From the NCBI GenBank assembly GCA_035627955.1, contig DASPKU010000021.1:186001-250000 (forward strand): 64,000 nt of DNA. Direction: 5' to 3'. Origin of the DNA: Phycisphaerales bacterium (GTDB taxonomy: Bacteria > Planctomycetota > Phycisphaerae > Phycisphaerales > UBA1924). Positions within the stretch are counted from its first letter, which is position 1, and each line of letters starts with the position of its first letter. The position numbers and the translations under genes are program-made. The notes under the pieces were generated by a model, which was not told the origin of the DNA, made no database searches, and saw only the letters and a program-made list of their open reading frames with translations. Of the stretch, positions 55,709 to 64,000 are shown piece after piece.

Positions 55709-57876
55709 CGGATCACCCGTGGCTTCACTTCGGGGAAGCCGTCGCTGACGCGGGCCTTCTCGGCCTCGTTCGCGGAAATGTACTTGAGGTCCTCGAAGCT
55801 GGTGCTCCGCAGCACCGACGCCTTGATGAACACGAAGAACCGCGTGCGGCTGTCGTTGTTGTTGCGGGTCTTGAAGAGCTCGCCCAGAACCGGGATGGCT
55901 CCAATGCCCGGGATACGGGACTCGCCCTTGCTGTCGGTGATCAGGTCCAACCCGCCCACAACAACTGTGTGGCCGTCGGGGATGCTGGCTACCGAGTCCA
56001 CGGCGTTCTCCTGCTTGGGGGGTGGAAGGCCGGCCGTCGTGCTCGCGCCCACGAAGCTGCTCAGCTTGATGCTGTAGGTCAGGACGAGGTGGTCGCCCTG
56101 GGCGATCTGGGGCTTGACAGAAATCGTGGTGCCGGCGTTCTCCGTGCCGCCATACGAGAAAGTGGAGTCGTTGCTGCCTGTGCGGGTCAGCTGCTGGACG
56201 GGCTGCTGGAGCGTGCTGCTGAAAACCGCCTTCTCGTTGTTGGACACGAGGACCTTTGGGTTGCTAACCGAGCGGCCCTTGTTGAGGGTCTCAAGCGCCC
56301 GCACGATGATCGAGAACTCACCGGGGTTGAGGACGGCACCGGTGAAGCCGGCCGCGTCGCCAACCGTGCGTGCCGCAGCACCACCTGTTGACAGGCCGAA
56401 CAGCGACGAGAGCCGGGCGGAGGCGTTGCCGATGCTGCCGATGCGCTCGAGCTCCGCGCCTAGGGAGAGCGCCTCGGACTCGGTAAGGCTGACGAGCTGC
56501 ACTTCCAGCATGACCTGGGGTTGGCGCACATCGAGGGAGACAAGGAGGGACTCAAGCTGGCTCAGCAGTCTGGGTTCCCCAATCGCAATTAGGGTGTTCG
56601 TGGGCTCGTCGGCGGTGAGCGAGAGTGGAGGACGTTGAGCTGTGTTGGTTACCTGAGCGCGTGGGCCAGACTGCGGGAGAAGCGTTGAACTCCCGGCGGA
56701 TGATGTTCCGGGCGGGAGCTGGGGTGCGCGTGGCGTGGTCTGGGAGGAGCCCGCCGACACCTCGGCGCGGGAGGTGCCTGCGGCATCGGACTCGAGCGCG
56801 CCGGCCGCGATCAGCTGCTGGAGGGTGCCGAGCACCTCGACCACGGGGCGGTTCTTCACCGGGAACGAGCGGACAGGCATGGGCGTCTGCTCGGCGCTGT
56901 CGATCCGCGCCATCAGTGCGGCAATGCGCTCGTGCTGTGCAGCGGTGGCGGTCACGATCAAGCTGCTCGTGAGGTCGTCGATAACCGTCTGGAACCGGTC
57001 GTCCGTGAGGCCCACCGCGCCAACTGGGTTGGCTGTTGCCTGTACCAGCGTGGCTATGTCCTTGGCCGAGTAGTATCGCGGGGAGTAGGTGACCGTTTCC
57101 AAGGGCTCGCGTTTGTCAAGCTGACCAATGAGGTCCAGCCATGATTGCAGCGACTGCGGCTGGGCCAGGACCAGAACCGTCCCCGATTCGGACCCCACCA
57201 GCACCTCTCCAAGGAGCTTCCGCCCACCTGCCGACTCTCGCTTCACGTTGACCTGTGTGGCTGCCGCAACGACCACCGGAGCGGCGGTGTGCTTCAGCTG
57301 CACCGGGGTCAATGTGAGTGCGTCAGGCGTATCCAGCCGCTCCAGCAGGCCCTCGAGCTCTCTGACCCTAGTGGTGAAGTCACTGAGCGTGATCATGGGA
57401 CTGTCACCAATGACAGAAGCTACGCCTGCTGGTCTGCTCAGAAAAGGTTTGATTCCCTCAGCTAACACCTTTGCAGATTGGTGCTTAGCAGTGATGACCA
57501 CGGTGGTGAAGCCCGCCGCATCGGCCCCGTTGATGGATGCATGCGAGGCGGCCTGCTCTAGCTTTATGATGGAAAGTCCTGAGCTCCCGGGTGTCCTAAT
57601 CGAAGTCAAGCCACGGGACGCGAGCACCTCAACCATGAGCTCCTGCACTTGAGTTGCACTCAAGGGTCCTGGGACCCGCAGGGTGACATTCGCCTCTAGA
57701 TCGGAAGGGTTGTAGTGCACCTGGTAACGGTTGACCTCAGCGGCGAGGTCCACAAGGCGGGAGAGCTTGAGAGTTTCCGGGACATGAATCCCTTCTCCAC
57801 CCCTGTCTTGCGCAAATACTCGCCAGGACAGGAGAAGCGTAACCAGGGCGGGGGCACATCGGCGAACGAGTGACAT
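55705..57876 (-). CDS. second secretin (GspD/PilQ-type)
   Basis: 723 residues from ATG 57876 with signal peptide MSLVRRCAPALVTLLLSWRVFAQ. N-domains include VHYNPSDLEANVTLRVPGPLSATQVQELM and VTYSPRYYSAKDIATLV. A Ser/Pro-rich linker (about 430-475) separates them from the secretin core: QVMLEVQLVSLTESEALSLGAELE, NPGEFSIIVRALE and VVGGLDLITDSKGESRIPGIGAIPVLGELF. It is the first gene of a six-gene operon ending at 51752. An extension upstream to 58059 is possible but lacks signal features. Confidence 0.92.
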   Translation of the reverse strand: MSLVRRCAPALVTLLLSWRVFAQDRGGEGIHVPETLKLSRLVDLAAEVNRYQVHYNPSDLEANVTLRVPGPLSATQVQELMVEVLASRGLTSIRTPGSSGLSIIKLEQAASHASINGADAAGFTTVVITAKHQSAKVLAEGIKPFLSRPAGVASVIGDSPMITLSDFTTRVRELEGLLERLDTPDALTLTPVQLKHTAAPVVVAAATQVNVKRESAGGRKLLGEVLVGSESGTVLVLAQPQSLQSWLDLIGQLDKREPLETVTYSPRYYSAKDIATLVQATANPVGAVGLTDDRFQTVIDDLTSSLIVTATAAQHERIAALMARIDSAEQTPMPVRSFPVKNRPVVEVLGTLQQLIAAGALESDAAGTSRAEVSAGSSQTTPRAPQLPPGTSSAGSSTLLPQSGPRAQVTNTAQRPPLSLTADEPTNTLIAIGEPRLLSQLESLLVSLDVRQPQVMLEVQLVSLTESEALSLGAELERIGSIGNASARLSSLFGLSTGGAAARTVGDAAGFTGAVLNPGEFSIIVRALETLNKGRSVSNPKVLVSNNEKAVFSSTLQQPVQQLTRTGSNDSTFSYGGTENAGTTISVKPQIAQGDHLVLTYSIKLSSFVGASTTAGLPPPKQENAVDSVASIPDGHTVVVGGLDLITDSKGESRIPGIGAIPVLGELFKTRNNNDSRTRFFVFIKASVLRSTSFEDLKYISANEAEKARVSDGFPEVKPRVIR

Positions 57877-58244
57877 CGTGGCCAGAGTACTGTCCCGGGC
57901 GTTCTGCGCCGAGTCGATGTTGGTGGTCCCTCTTCCCCGTCTAGAAGAAGGCGAGCTATTTTGGCCGGTCCTGACGCGGCTGCACCGAACAGCACGGGAT
58001 TCCAGAACCCTTGCAAGCTGGGCTGAGTGGTGGCAAGCAAGCACCCTGAGGTTGAGCATCTAGGCTCAACCTCGTTCTTCTACGAGCAGGTGTGGACAGT
58101 GTGTGGAAGATCGTGCTCGGTCCAACAAAGGTCGCATTCGTCGTCCTCCTCTGGTTATGCTCCGCGCGATGTGCACTTTAGCGGGGGGTGCATCTGAGCC
58201 GAACGCCCGGTCTCTCGCCAACTGATGTTCAAGGAGTCTGCCGG
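57877..58244. other. divergent intergenic region between secretin operon and RHS gene
   Basis: This 368-base region must hold the promoters for the minus-strand secretin operon and the plus-strand RHS gene. I see no clear promoter boxes, operator or small gene. A good AAGGAG lies eight bases before the RHS start. Confidence 0.4.
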
Positions 58245-61200
58245 ATGTACAGACCTCTTCTTGGTTCATGGAGCCTTGGCTGCATGCTGTCGCGTTCGCC
58301 GCTCTTCATGATCGGATTCGCCTCTGTACTGGCTGCACTACCGGCCTCAATGCTCGGTGCCGCAAACCGGACCGCGCCTCCGACCGGCTGCTGCGCACTC
58401 GACACCAGCGGCGATGGTTACATCGATGAAAATGAGGTGCTCGACCGCATCGAATTCTGCCAAGCGCACCCCAATGAGTGTGGCGGGCCGACTCCCGCAA
58501 TGGCATGCCTCCAAACTCGCTGCCCCCCCAAGTCCAAGGAGCGACAGGGACCCAGTGCCCCAAGCGCGACGGTGACCATTGCCCCTCCGGCGGAGAACCC
58601 TGAGGAACCCCCTCGGCGCGATCCTCCGCCCGCGCCACAGCCGCCCCCCCTCACACCTCCTCCGGCTCAGCCTCCGGCTCAACCTCCGGCTCAGCCACCC
58701 GCGCAGCAGCCCCCGGCTCCGAAAGCACCACCCAAGAGCACCACGGATTGCCCGGTGGACCTCTATTCCGGTGCAAAGATTGAATCCGTCGAAGATCTGC
58801 GCATCACCTTGCCCGGGGCAGACTTCGTCATCACTCGTCAATACACGAGCCTGCAAACCTCCGGAACGGTTTGGCCGCTTGGCGAAGGATGGTCCCTTTC
58901 AGTTTTCAACAGCATCCGCACCGACATGTCCGGGCCTGGCAGCACAGAGCGGATCATCCTGCGGGGGCTCCCGCTGAATCAGACCAGTGTGTACGAGCAG
59001 GTGTCGGGCTCAAGCCCAACCACGTGGCGGGCAAGCCCCCGAGGGCAGGAGTATTTTCAGCAGACCACACTGACGGCCAACATTCTGGATCTCTCGAGCA
59101 ACACATACACGAACGCGAGTCGCGGAGTGTGGAGGCTGACATACCCCGGTGTGTCTACCGTCGACTTCTACCGGAATGACGGGACCAGCACGCCCCCGTC
59201 GCTGGTGGGGCTTATTGCGCAAGAGGCCGACGTTTATGGCAATACGCGCATCTACGACTACCAGCTCTTCGGTCCGTCGTCGGGAACACAGGTCCCGAAG
59301 CTGGTCCGCATCCGCTGCTACAGCGGGGGCGCAAGCGCGTCGGGAGTACCCATCGCTGAGGTGTACTTCAACTGGAATCTCTATCCAGAAACCTACTCAA
59401 GCGTGAACTCACGCGTACGGCTGGGACGCCTGGCCTCCATGACAGCCGTCCGCTACTTCGAAGAGGGTGGACAGACCTGGGTAAACCCGACCAATGCTGT
59501 TGGGTACCGCTATTTTCAGCCCACCACTGTGTTGGACCCGGACGACAACGTGGTGCGTCCGGCGCATCACACGTCGGTCGGAACTGCGGGGGACCTGGTC
59601 CAGGTACGGTACTCGGACTCGCCCGATCCAAACCCTGCGGCGACGGACCTGCAAGACTGGGTCCGCGTCCAGCAGTACCGCTACTTTGGGGGGGCGTCAG
59701 CTTCCGTCAACGGTGAAACGATCACTGGCGGAGCACACCAACTCAAGGCAGCTATCAACCCGGAGCAGATCGAGTACGCGGCCGCTGCGTTGGCGACGAC
59801 GTTGGACGACGAATGGCTCGACACCTTTGCTGACAGCTTACTGGTGTTGGCGGATGCGGATGAGATCACCGGCTTCGAAGGTGATCGTCCAGTGCTCGAT
59901 CTAGCGGCAAAGGTTGTGTCCTACAACACCTCCGGTGCCCACAACAAGAAGGTGCAGACTCAGTACCTCCAGAACGGGTGCGCCTGCAGCGGGGCCGCGC
60001 AGTCGGTCAAGAACTCCTACGCCTACTACACATACGAATGGGGTACCAGTTCGTTGGACGGGGCCACCTGCAAGGTGGTTGAGGCTTACAAAACCTCTTC
60101 GGGCTACACGACGCTCCGCACGGAGTACAGCGACTTCAAGCAGCTGACCGCGACCTCTGGCCCTTACCTCATCAACCACGCGATCGTCTCAAATATTGCG
60201 GGACTGGCGCAGCGCTGGGTCACTCAGTACGACTACTCGTCCACCACGCGCAATCTCACACGGGTGGTGACGCCCGCCGCCGTTGATCACTACTACGCGA
60301 TTGACGAGACCGGCGGCTCCACATCTAGCGGATCCATACGTCCTTCGACCGCAGTCGGGCTGAAGGCGAGCGAAGGCTTGGTGCATCACTACGGCTACAC
60401 GGCTGACCATTGGCTCACTTCAGAGTCCGTCTCAAAAGGCGTCAGCACAACCCCAGTGACCGTCCTGGTGGTGACGTACCCCTCCAGCCCAACCACGAAC
60501 CAGCGCAAGTGGCTGCCCACGAGCATTGAGGCTTACACCGACTCCGCTTCTACGGCCGAAGAAACGAAGCAGACGACAACGCTCGCGTACACCTTCCACT
60601 CCGGGGATGCGATCGCCAGCACTTCCTGGATCGTAGAGGCTGAATCACAGGATGAGGGTGGTCCAGGGGGAACGCTTTCCAGTACCTGCCTATTTGGGGC
60701 CAACGGTCAGCTGCAGTGGGTCCGTATGTTCGACGGTGCGTTGATTCACATCGGGCGTGAATCCACGACCGGTCAAGCTGTGCTGGTCGTCGCCAACGCG
60801 AATCCGTCCGGACAGACAGGGGTTTACCCAGCCCTGTCTGGGTCGAGCTACGGCGGCATCACAGTTGACAGCAGCTGGGGCCGGTACAGCAGTGGCGGCT
60901 CGCTCTCCTGGACCCACACTGTCAACCCCCGTGGCCAGCGCACAAGCACTACAGAGCCTGACGGCTCCACAAGCTACCTACATCGAGCGATGCAGGTCGA
61001 TTCACTGCGCGGCGGCAACTTTTACTACTACACCGTAACGGGGCTCCCGCCCCAGATCCCGGGGTCGCCCGCAACCGCGTCAGGGCCCGCGCACGTCACG
61101 TGGATCAGTGCTTCCGGGTCCGTGCTTCGTGAGAGCGACTTCCTCATTTCCAGCGGCTACGACCCAGGGGCGGGTACCTTCACGATCAGCTCCACGGAAA

Positions 61201-64000
61201 CCTCCCGGTCTGCCTCCTTCCTCAACCTTGGTGGAAACCTCACGAGCGATCAGAGGTGGTATGACATCGCGAACAACCTGTCGTATTCGAACACCTACGA
61301 GTACGATGACGCCGGCCGCGTGTCTTACATCACGGACGCGAACGGCACCATCACGCATATACCGGGGAACGGCCTGGACAGCAACAGCAACCCACTGAAC
61401 GGGTACGATGCCCTTGGCCGCGTTCTCATCCGTGAGGTGGGTACGTCGAAGAGCCCAGCCAACTTCACGCGGCTTGCTGAGTTCTACTACGACGATACTG
61501 ATGGGGACTCAACGCTCGAGCAGGGTATCGGTAACGGAAATCTCACACACGTAAGGCTCTTCACGGGTGAAACCTCAAGCGCCTATGGGCCATCGTCCCG
61601 GACGATCACCCGAACCTACAACTATCGAGACGAGCTCATCCGCATGGTGGGCCCGAGTGCGCCCTACGCGGAACTGGACTACGACAACCTGGGCCGACTG
61701 CGGAGAGCGGGCCTGTTCACCTCTGCAACTAGCGGGGATGAGCCTTCCGCAGTAAGGGCGACTACCTCCAGCACGCGCGGCAAGTACATTGAGCTTTCCT
61801 ACAGCCAGCGGGGGCTTCCGTACCGTTCTGCAATCGCGGTGGACCCGACCGACCTCGGTGATGGGTTCATCGAGCAGCGCTCGTGGTATGACCCTTCCGG
61901 TCGCATCATAGAAAAGTGGACTCCAGGTCGTCCCGCTGTGAAGCGAGACTACGACGGGCTCGGTCGTGTCACATCTGTCTTCCTGACGGATCGGAACAAT
62001 GACTCAATCACCGGAAGCACCGCGTACGCTTCGGCCGCTAACCGCACGGACGACACCGTTTTCGAGCAGGTGAATCGCACCTTCGACTCGTTGGGCCGCC
62101 TCAGCATCGTGGCTCACCTGCAGCGCATCCATGATTCTGCTCACACTGGCGACTTGACCATCTCGGCGAGCACGCCGAACGCGGTTACAACCTACCGAGG
62201 CTACGCCTACGACGCAGCGGGGCGCACGCTCGGGTCAGTGTACTTTGGCACAAACGACACCTCCAACGACTTCCTGAAGTCCGGCGGGTCGGCCCCTTCG
62301 GCGCTCTCCGCTGTCCCCTCGCGGGCGGACAGCGCCTTCGCGCACGCCATCATCAACTCGGTTACCTACAACTCGCGCGACCAGGTTGAATCAGTTATTG
62401 ACCCCATGGGCCGGGTCACAAAGTACTTCTACGACGATCTCGACCGTCCCTTTGCGGTTGTCGAAAACCATGTCTCGGACCCGACGTTCACCTTTAGCAG
62501 CGGGCATTGGAACGTCACGGGCTCAATCACGGCCGACGAGAACCGCACGACAAGCTACGTCTATGACGGCCTGGACCAGGTGACAATGCAGGCCGCGCAC
62601 CTGCCCCCGGTCAGCAGTGTCGCTCAGGCGCAGGTGACAAAGTACGTGTACTCGTACTATCACTCACACGGGAGCAGCCACACCGTCGGTAGCCCCAGCA
62701 GTTCCACTGCCACGTTGGCCGCCGTGAACGACCTCTTGTACGAAGTGTGGTTTCCCGATCGCAGTACGGGCGAGCCAAGCAGCTCGAACAAGATCACCTA
62801 CGCCTACAACGCTCTGGGAGAGCCGCGCAGCGTGACCGACCAGAACGGCACCCGCCATGTCTACACGCGCGATGCCTCGGGCCGCCCGATACGCGACAAG
62901 GTGGAGGCCTTCGGGACGAACATTGACAACTATGTGGGTGCAATTGAGGCGGTCTACGACACCCTCGGGCGTCTGGACCGTATCACATCGCTCTCGTCGG
63001 ACACCACGCCGGTGAAGCGCAATCAAGTTCGGTTCCGGTACAACAGCTTGGGGCAGATCTCCCGGCTCTATCAGGACAACGACGGTGAGGTTGAGTCCAG
63101 TGGTGATGACGGTGCTCCGCTCAACTCCACCACGGTCCTGCAGTACGGTTACGATACCCAGACTCTCTCGGCGGGGAACTACACGCGTCTGGCGAGCATG
63201 ACATACCCCTCAGGAGCGGTGTACACCACCGGCTACGGAGCGAACACGACAGCGAACCATCGGGTGGGCCGTCCGGTCAAGTACACGCTCGGAAGCACCG
63301 ACCTTCTGGAGTACAGCTACCTCGGGTTCGGCACAACCGTCCTGGCGCAGTTCCCTCAGATCGATGTCGACCTTGACCGCACGATCAAGCCTAGCGGTCA
63401 CCGGCGAACGTCTTCAGTCACCTCGGGTGTGCAGGGTGAATACCACGGCTTCGACCGCCTGGGGCGGCTTATCCGCCAGTATTGGGTGGACTCCGATATC
63501 ACTAATGGCGGCGGTGCGTACCCCACGAGGCCGCAGATTTTCGCAGAGGAGTACACCTACGACCGCAACTCCAACCGCACGGGGCGGCGCGATGCCCGGC
63601 CCGGTGCCGTAATCGGTAACCGCGACTCCCGGTTCGAGTACGACGGGCTGAAACGATTGAAGGAGGCAAAGCGCGGTGTAGACAGCATCAGCTCGTTCAC
63701 CTCTGGGAAGGGCAGCCAGCGCTGGACGCTCGATACCCTCGGCAACTGGGCGGAGTTTGAGTCTGACCTCGCTCCCAACTCCACCACCGGTAACTTCGGC
63801 ACGTACAACGACGCGACGGGCGACCTCCACGAGACGCGCGCACACAATCGGAACAATGAGGCGACTGGGCGTGTGCCGAACACGAACGTGTCGTCGACAT
63901 CGCTCCCGTTCAATTACGACCCGGCGGGGAATCTGCGCTCCTACACGCTCGAGAACACCGGCACTCGCACGCTCACCCACGATGCGTGGAACCGCCTTGT
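58245..64000 (+). CDS. large exported RHS/YD-repeat protein, partial (continues past window end)
   Basis: The frame is open for 1918 codons with no stop. It has a signal-like N-terminus, an EF-hand loop (D53-T-S-G-D57...E64), a Pro/Gln-rich linker (about 125-160) and a DUF6531-like opening (DLYSGAKIESVEDLRITLPGADFVITRQYTS). From about residue 1000 at least fourteen YD repeats appear, such as YDDAGRVSYITDANG, YDNLGRLRRAG, YDGLGRVTSVF and YDPAGNLRSY. They probably fold into the cocoon-like RHS shell. Any C-terminal toxin lies beyond the window. It starts eight bases after AAGGAG and is divergent from the second secretion operon. Confidence 0.92.
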   Translation, partial: MYRPLLGSWSLGCMLSRSPLFMIGFASVLAALPASMLGAANRTAPPTGCCALDTSGDGYIDENEVLDRIEFCQAHPNECGGPTPAMACLQTRCPPKSKERQGPSAPSATVTIAPPAENPEEPPRRDPPPAPQPPPLTPPPAQPPAQPPAQPPAQQPPAPKAPPKSTTDCPVDLYSGAKIESVEDLRITLPGADFVITRQYTSLQTSGTVWPLGEGWSLSVFNSIRTDMSGPGSTERIILRGLPLNQTSVYEQVSGSSPTTWRASPRGQEYFQQTTLTANILDLSSNTYTNASRGVWRLTYPGVSTVDFYRNDGTSTPPSLVGLIAQEADVYGNTRIYDYQLFGPSSGTQVPKLVRIRCYSGGASASGVPIAEVYFNWNLYPETYSSVNSRVRLGRLASMTAVRYFEEGGQTWVNPTNAVGYRYFQPTTVLDPDDNVVRPAHHTSVGTAGDLVQVRYSDSPDPNPAATDLQDWVRVQQYRYFGGASASVNGETITGGAHQLKAAINPEQIEYAAAALATTLDDEWLDTFADSLLVLADADEITGFEGDRPVLDLAAKVVSYNTSGAHNKKVQTQYLQNGCACSGAAQSVKNSYAYYTYEWGTSSLDGATCKVVEAYKTSSGYTTLRTEYSDFKQLTATSGPYLINHAIVSNIAGLAQRWVTQYDYSSTTRNLTRVVTPAAVDHYYAIDETGGSTSSGSIRPSTAVGLKASEGLVHHYGYTADHWLTSESVSKGVSTTPVTVLVVTYPSSPTTNQRKWLPTSIEAYTDSASTAEETKQTTTLAYTFHSGDAIASTSWIVEAESQDEGGPGGTLSSTCLFGANGQLQWVRMFDGALIHIGRESTTGQAVLVVANANPSGQTGVYPALSGSSYGGITVDSSWGRYSSGGSLSWTHTVNPRGQRTSTTEPDGSTSYLHRAMQVDSLRGGNFYYYTVTGLPPQIPGSPATASGPAHVTWISASGSVLRESDFLISSGYDPGAGTFTISSTETSRSASFLNLGGNLTSDQRWYDIANNLSYSNTYEYDDAGRVSYITDANGTITHIPGNGLDSNSNPLNGYDALGRVLIREVGTSKSPANFTRLAEFYYDDTDGDSTLEQGIGNGNLTHVRLFTGETSSAYGPSSRTITRTYNYRDELIRMVGPSAPYAELDYDNLGRLRRAGLFTSATSGDEPSAVRATTSSTRGKYIELSYSQRGLPYRSAIAVDPTDLGDGFIEQRSWYDPSGRIIEKWTPGRPAVKRDYDGLGRVTSVFLTDRNNDSITGSTAYASAANRTDDTVFEQVNRTFDSLGRLSIVAHLQRIHDSAHTGDLTISASTPNAVTTYRGYAYDAAGRTLGSVYFGTNDTSNDFLKSGGSAPSALSAVPSRADSAFAHAIINSVTYNSRDQVESVIDPMGRVTKYFYDDLDRPFAVVENHVSDPTFTFSSGHWNVTGSITADENRTTSYVYDGLDQVTMQAAHLPPVSSVAQAQVTKYVYSYYHSHGSSHTVGSPSSSTATLAAVNDLLYEVWFPDRSTGEPSSSNKITYAYNALGEPRSVTDQNGTRHVYTRDASGRPIRDKVEAFGTNIDNYVGAIEAVYDTLGRLDRITSLSSDTTPVKRNQVRFRYNSLGQISRLYQDNDGEVESSGDDGAPLNSTTVLQYGYDTQTLSAGNYTRLASMTYPSGAVYTTGYGANTTANHRVGRPVKYTLGSTDLLEYSYLGFGTTVLAQFPQIDVDLDRTIKPSGHRRTSSVTSGVQGEYHGFDRLGRLIRQYWVDSDITNGGGAYPTRPQIFAEEYTYDRNSNRTGRRDARPGAVIGNRDSRFEYDGLKRLKEAKRGVDSISSFTSGKGSQRWTLDTLGNWAEFESDLAPNSTTGNFGTYNDATGDLHETRAHNRNNEATGRVPNTNVSSTSLPFNYDPAGNLRSYTLENTGTRTLTHDAWNRL

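Noticed and set aside
43000-58000. Second copy of the tRNA-Gln 3' end as an attachment site
   Set aside because: Short partial matches such as ggttcaagtc near 49682 were seen but none extends beyond about eight bases.

Overview
The window is high-GC DNA that most resembles a planctomycete of the Phycisphaerae type. Three features suggest this. Two exported proteins end in paired Asp-rich, dockerin-like repeats (DFNGDGD...TDQDIEAFF...GG.C), a signature I associate with that group. Many exported or lipoprotein products have Pro/Gln/Ala-rich linkers. tRNAs lack an encoded CCA end. The taxonomic call is inference; no rRNA is present.

Left part (1-18.7 kb), mostly minus strand: a partial FKBP isomerase, a secretin/secretion-ATPase pair (gspD-gspE type), a cobalamin or siderophore-binding protein (+), a secreted protein of unknown function, RNase R, a B12-photoreceptor-like protein with a heme oxygenase, a small multidrug/guanidinium exporter (+), a 1.2 kb gene-poor stretch with a 21-bp periodic repeat and several hairpins, a dockerin-tailed exported protein, and pyruvate phosphate dikinase.

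Middle part (18.9-39.6 kb): pabB with a Nudix hydrolase that may act in folate synthesis, a Fur-family regulator lacking the usual metal ligands, a two-gene membrane operon (GT-C-like glycosyltransferase and flippase-like UPF0104 protein), a second dockerin-tailed protein, a ParD/ParE toxin-antitoxin pair, a ribBA gene whose GTP cyclohydrolase II half has lost its zinc cysteines, several small proteins, a 349-residue protein with a long Ser/Arg/Gly tail, a Tat-exported metallophosphoesterase, an orphan two-domain ABC permease, a DUF433 antitoxin-like gene, two unusual serine tRNA-like genes, a receiver-domain protein running antisense into them, and an HtrA protease beside a protease-fold protein without catalytic residues.

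Island (about 39.9-51.3 kb): next to tRNA-Gln(CTG) sits a tyrosine integrase, a primase/RepA-like replication protein, an excisionase-like HTH protein, a second recombinase lacking its N-terminal domain, and a 1366-residue NACHT/STAND-type NTPase ending in a PD-(D/E)XK nuclease-like domain. A coiled-coil membrane protein and a small winged-helix-like protein follow. The NTPase-nuclease is the best candidate for an uncharacterised defence system.

Right part (51.7-64 kb): a tightly overlapping six-gene minus-strand operon for a second type II secretion/type IV pilus-like machine (secretin, ATPase, GspC/PilP-like, PilN/GspL-like, GspM/PilO-like, TPR lipoprotein), transcribed away from a very large exported RHS/YD-repeat protein that runs off the right edge. 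Their adjacency suggests that the machine may export or display the RHS protein, but this is inference.
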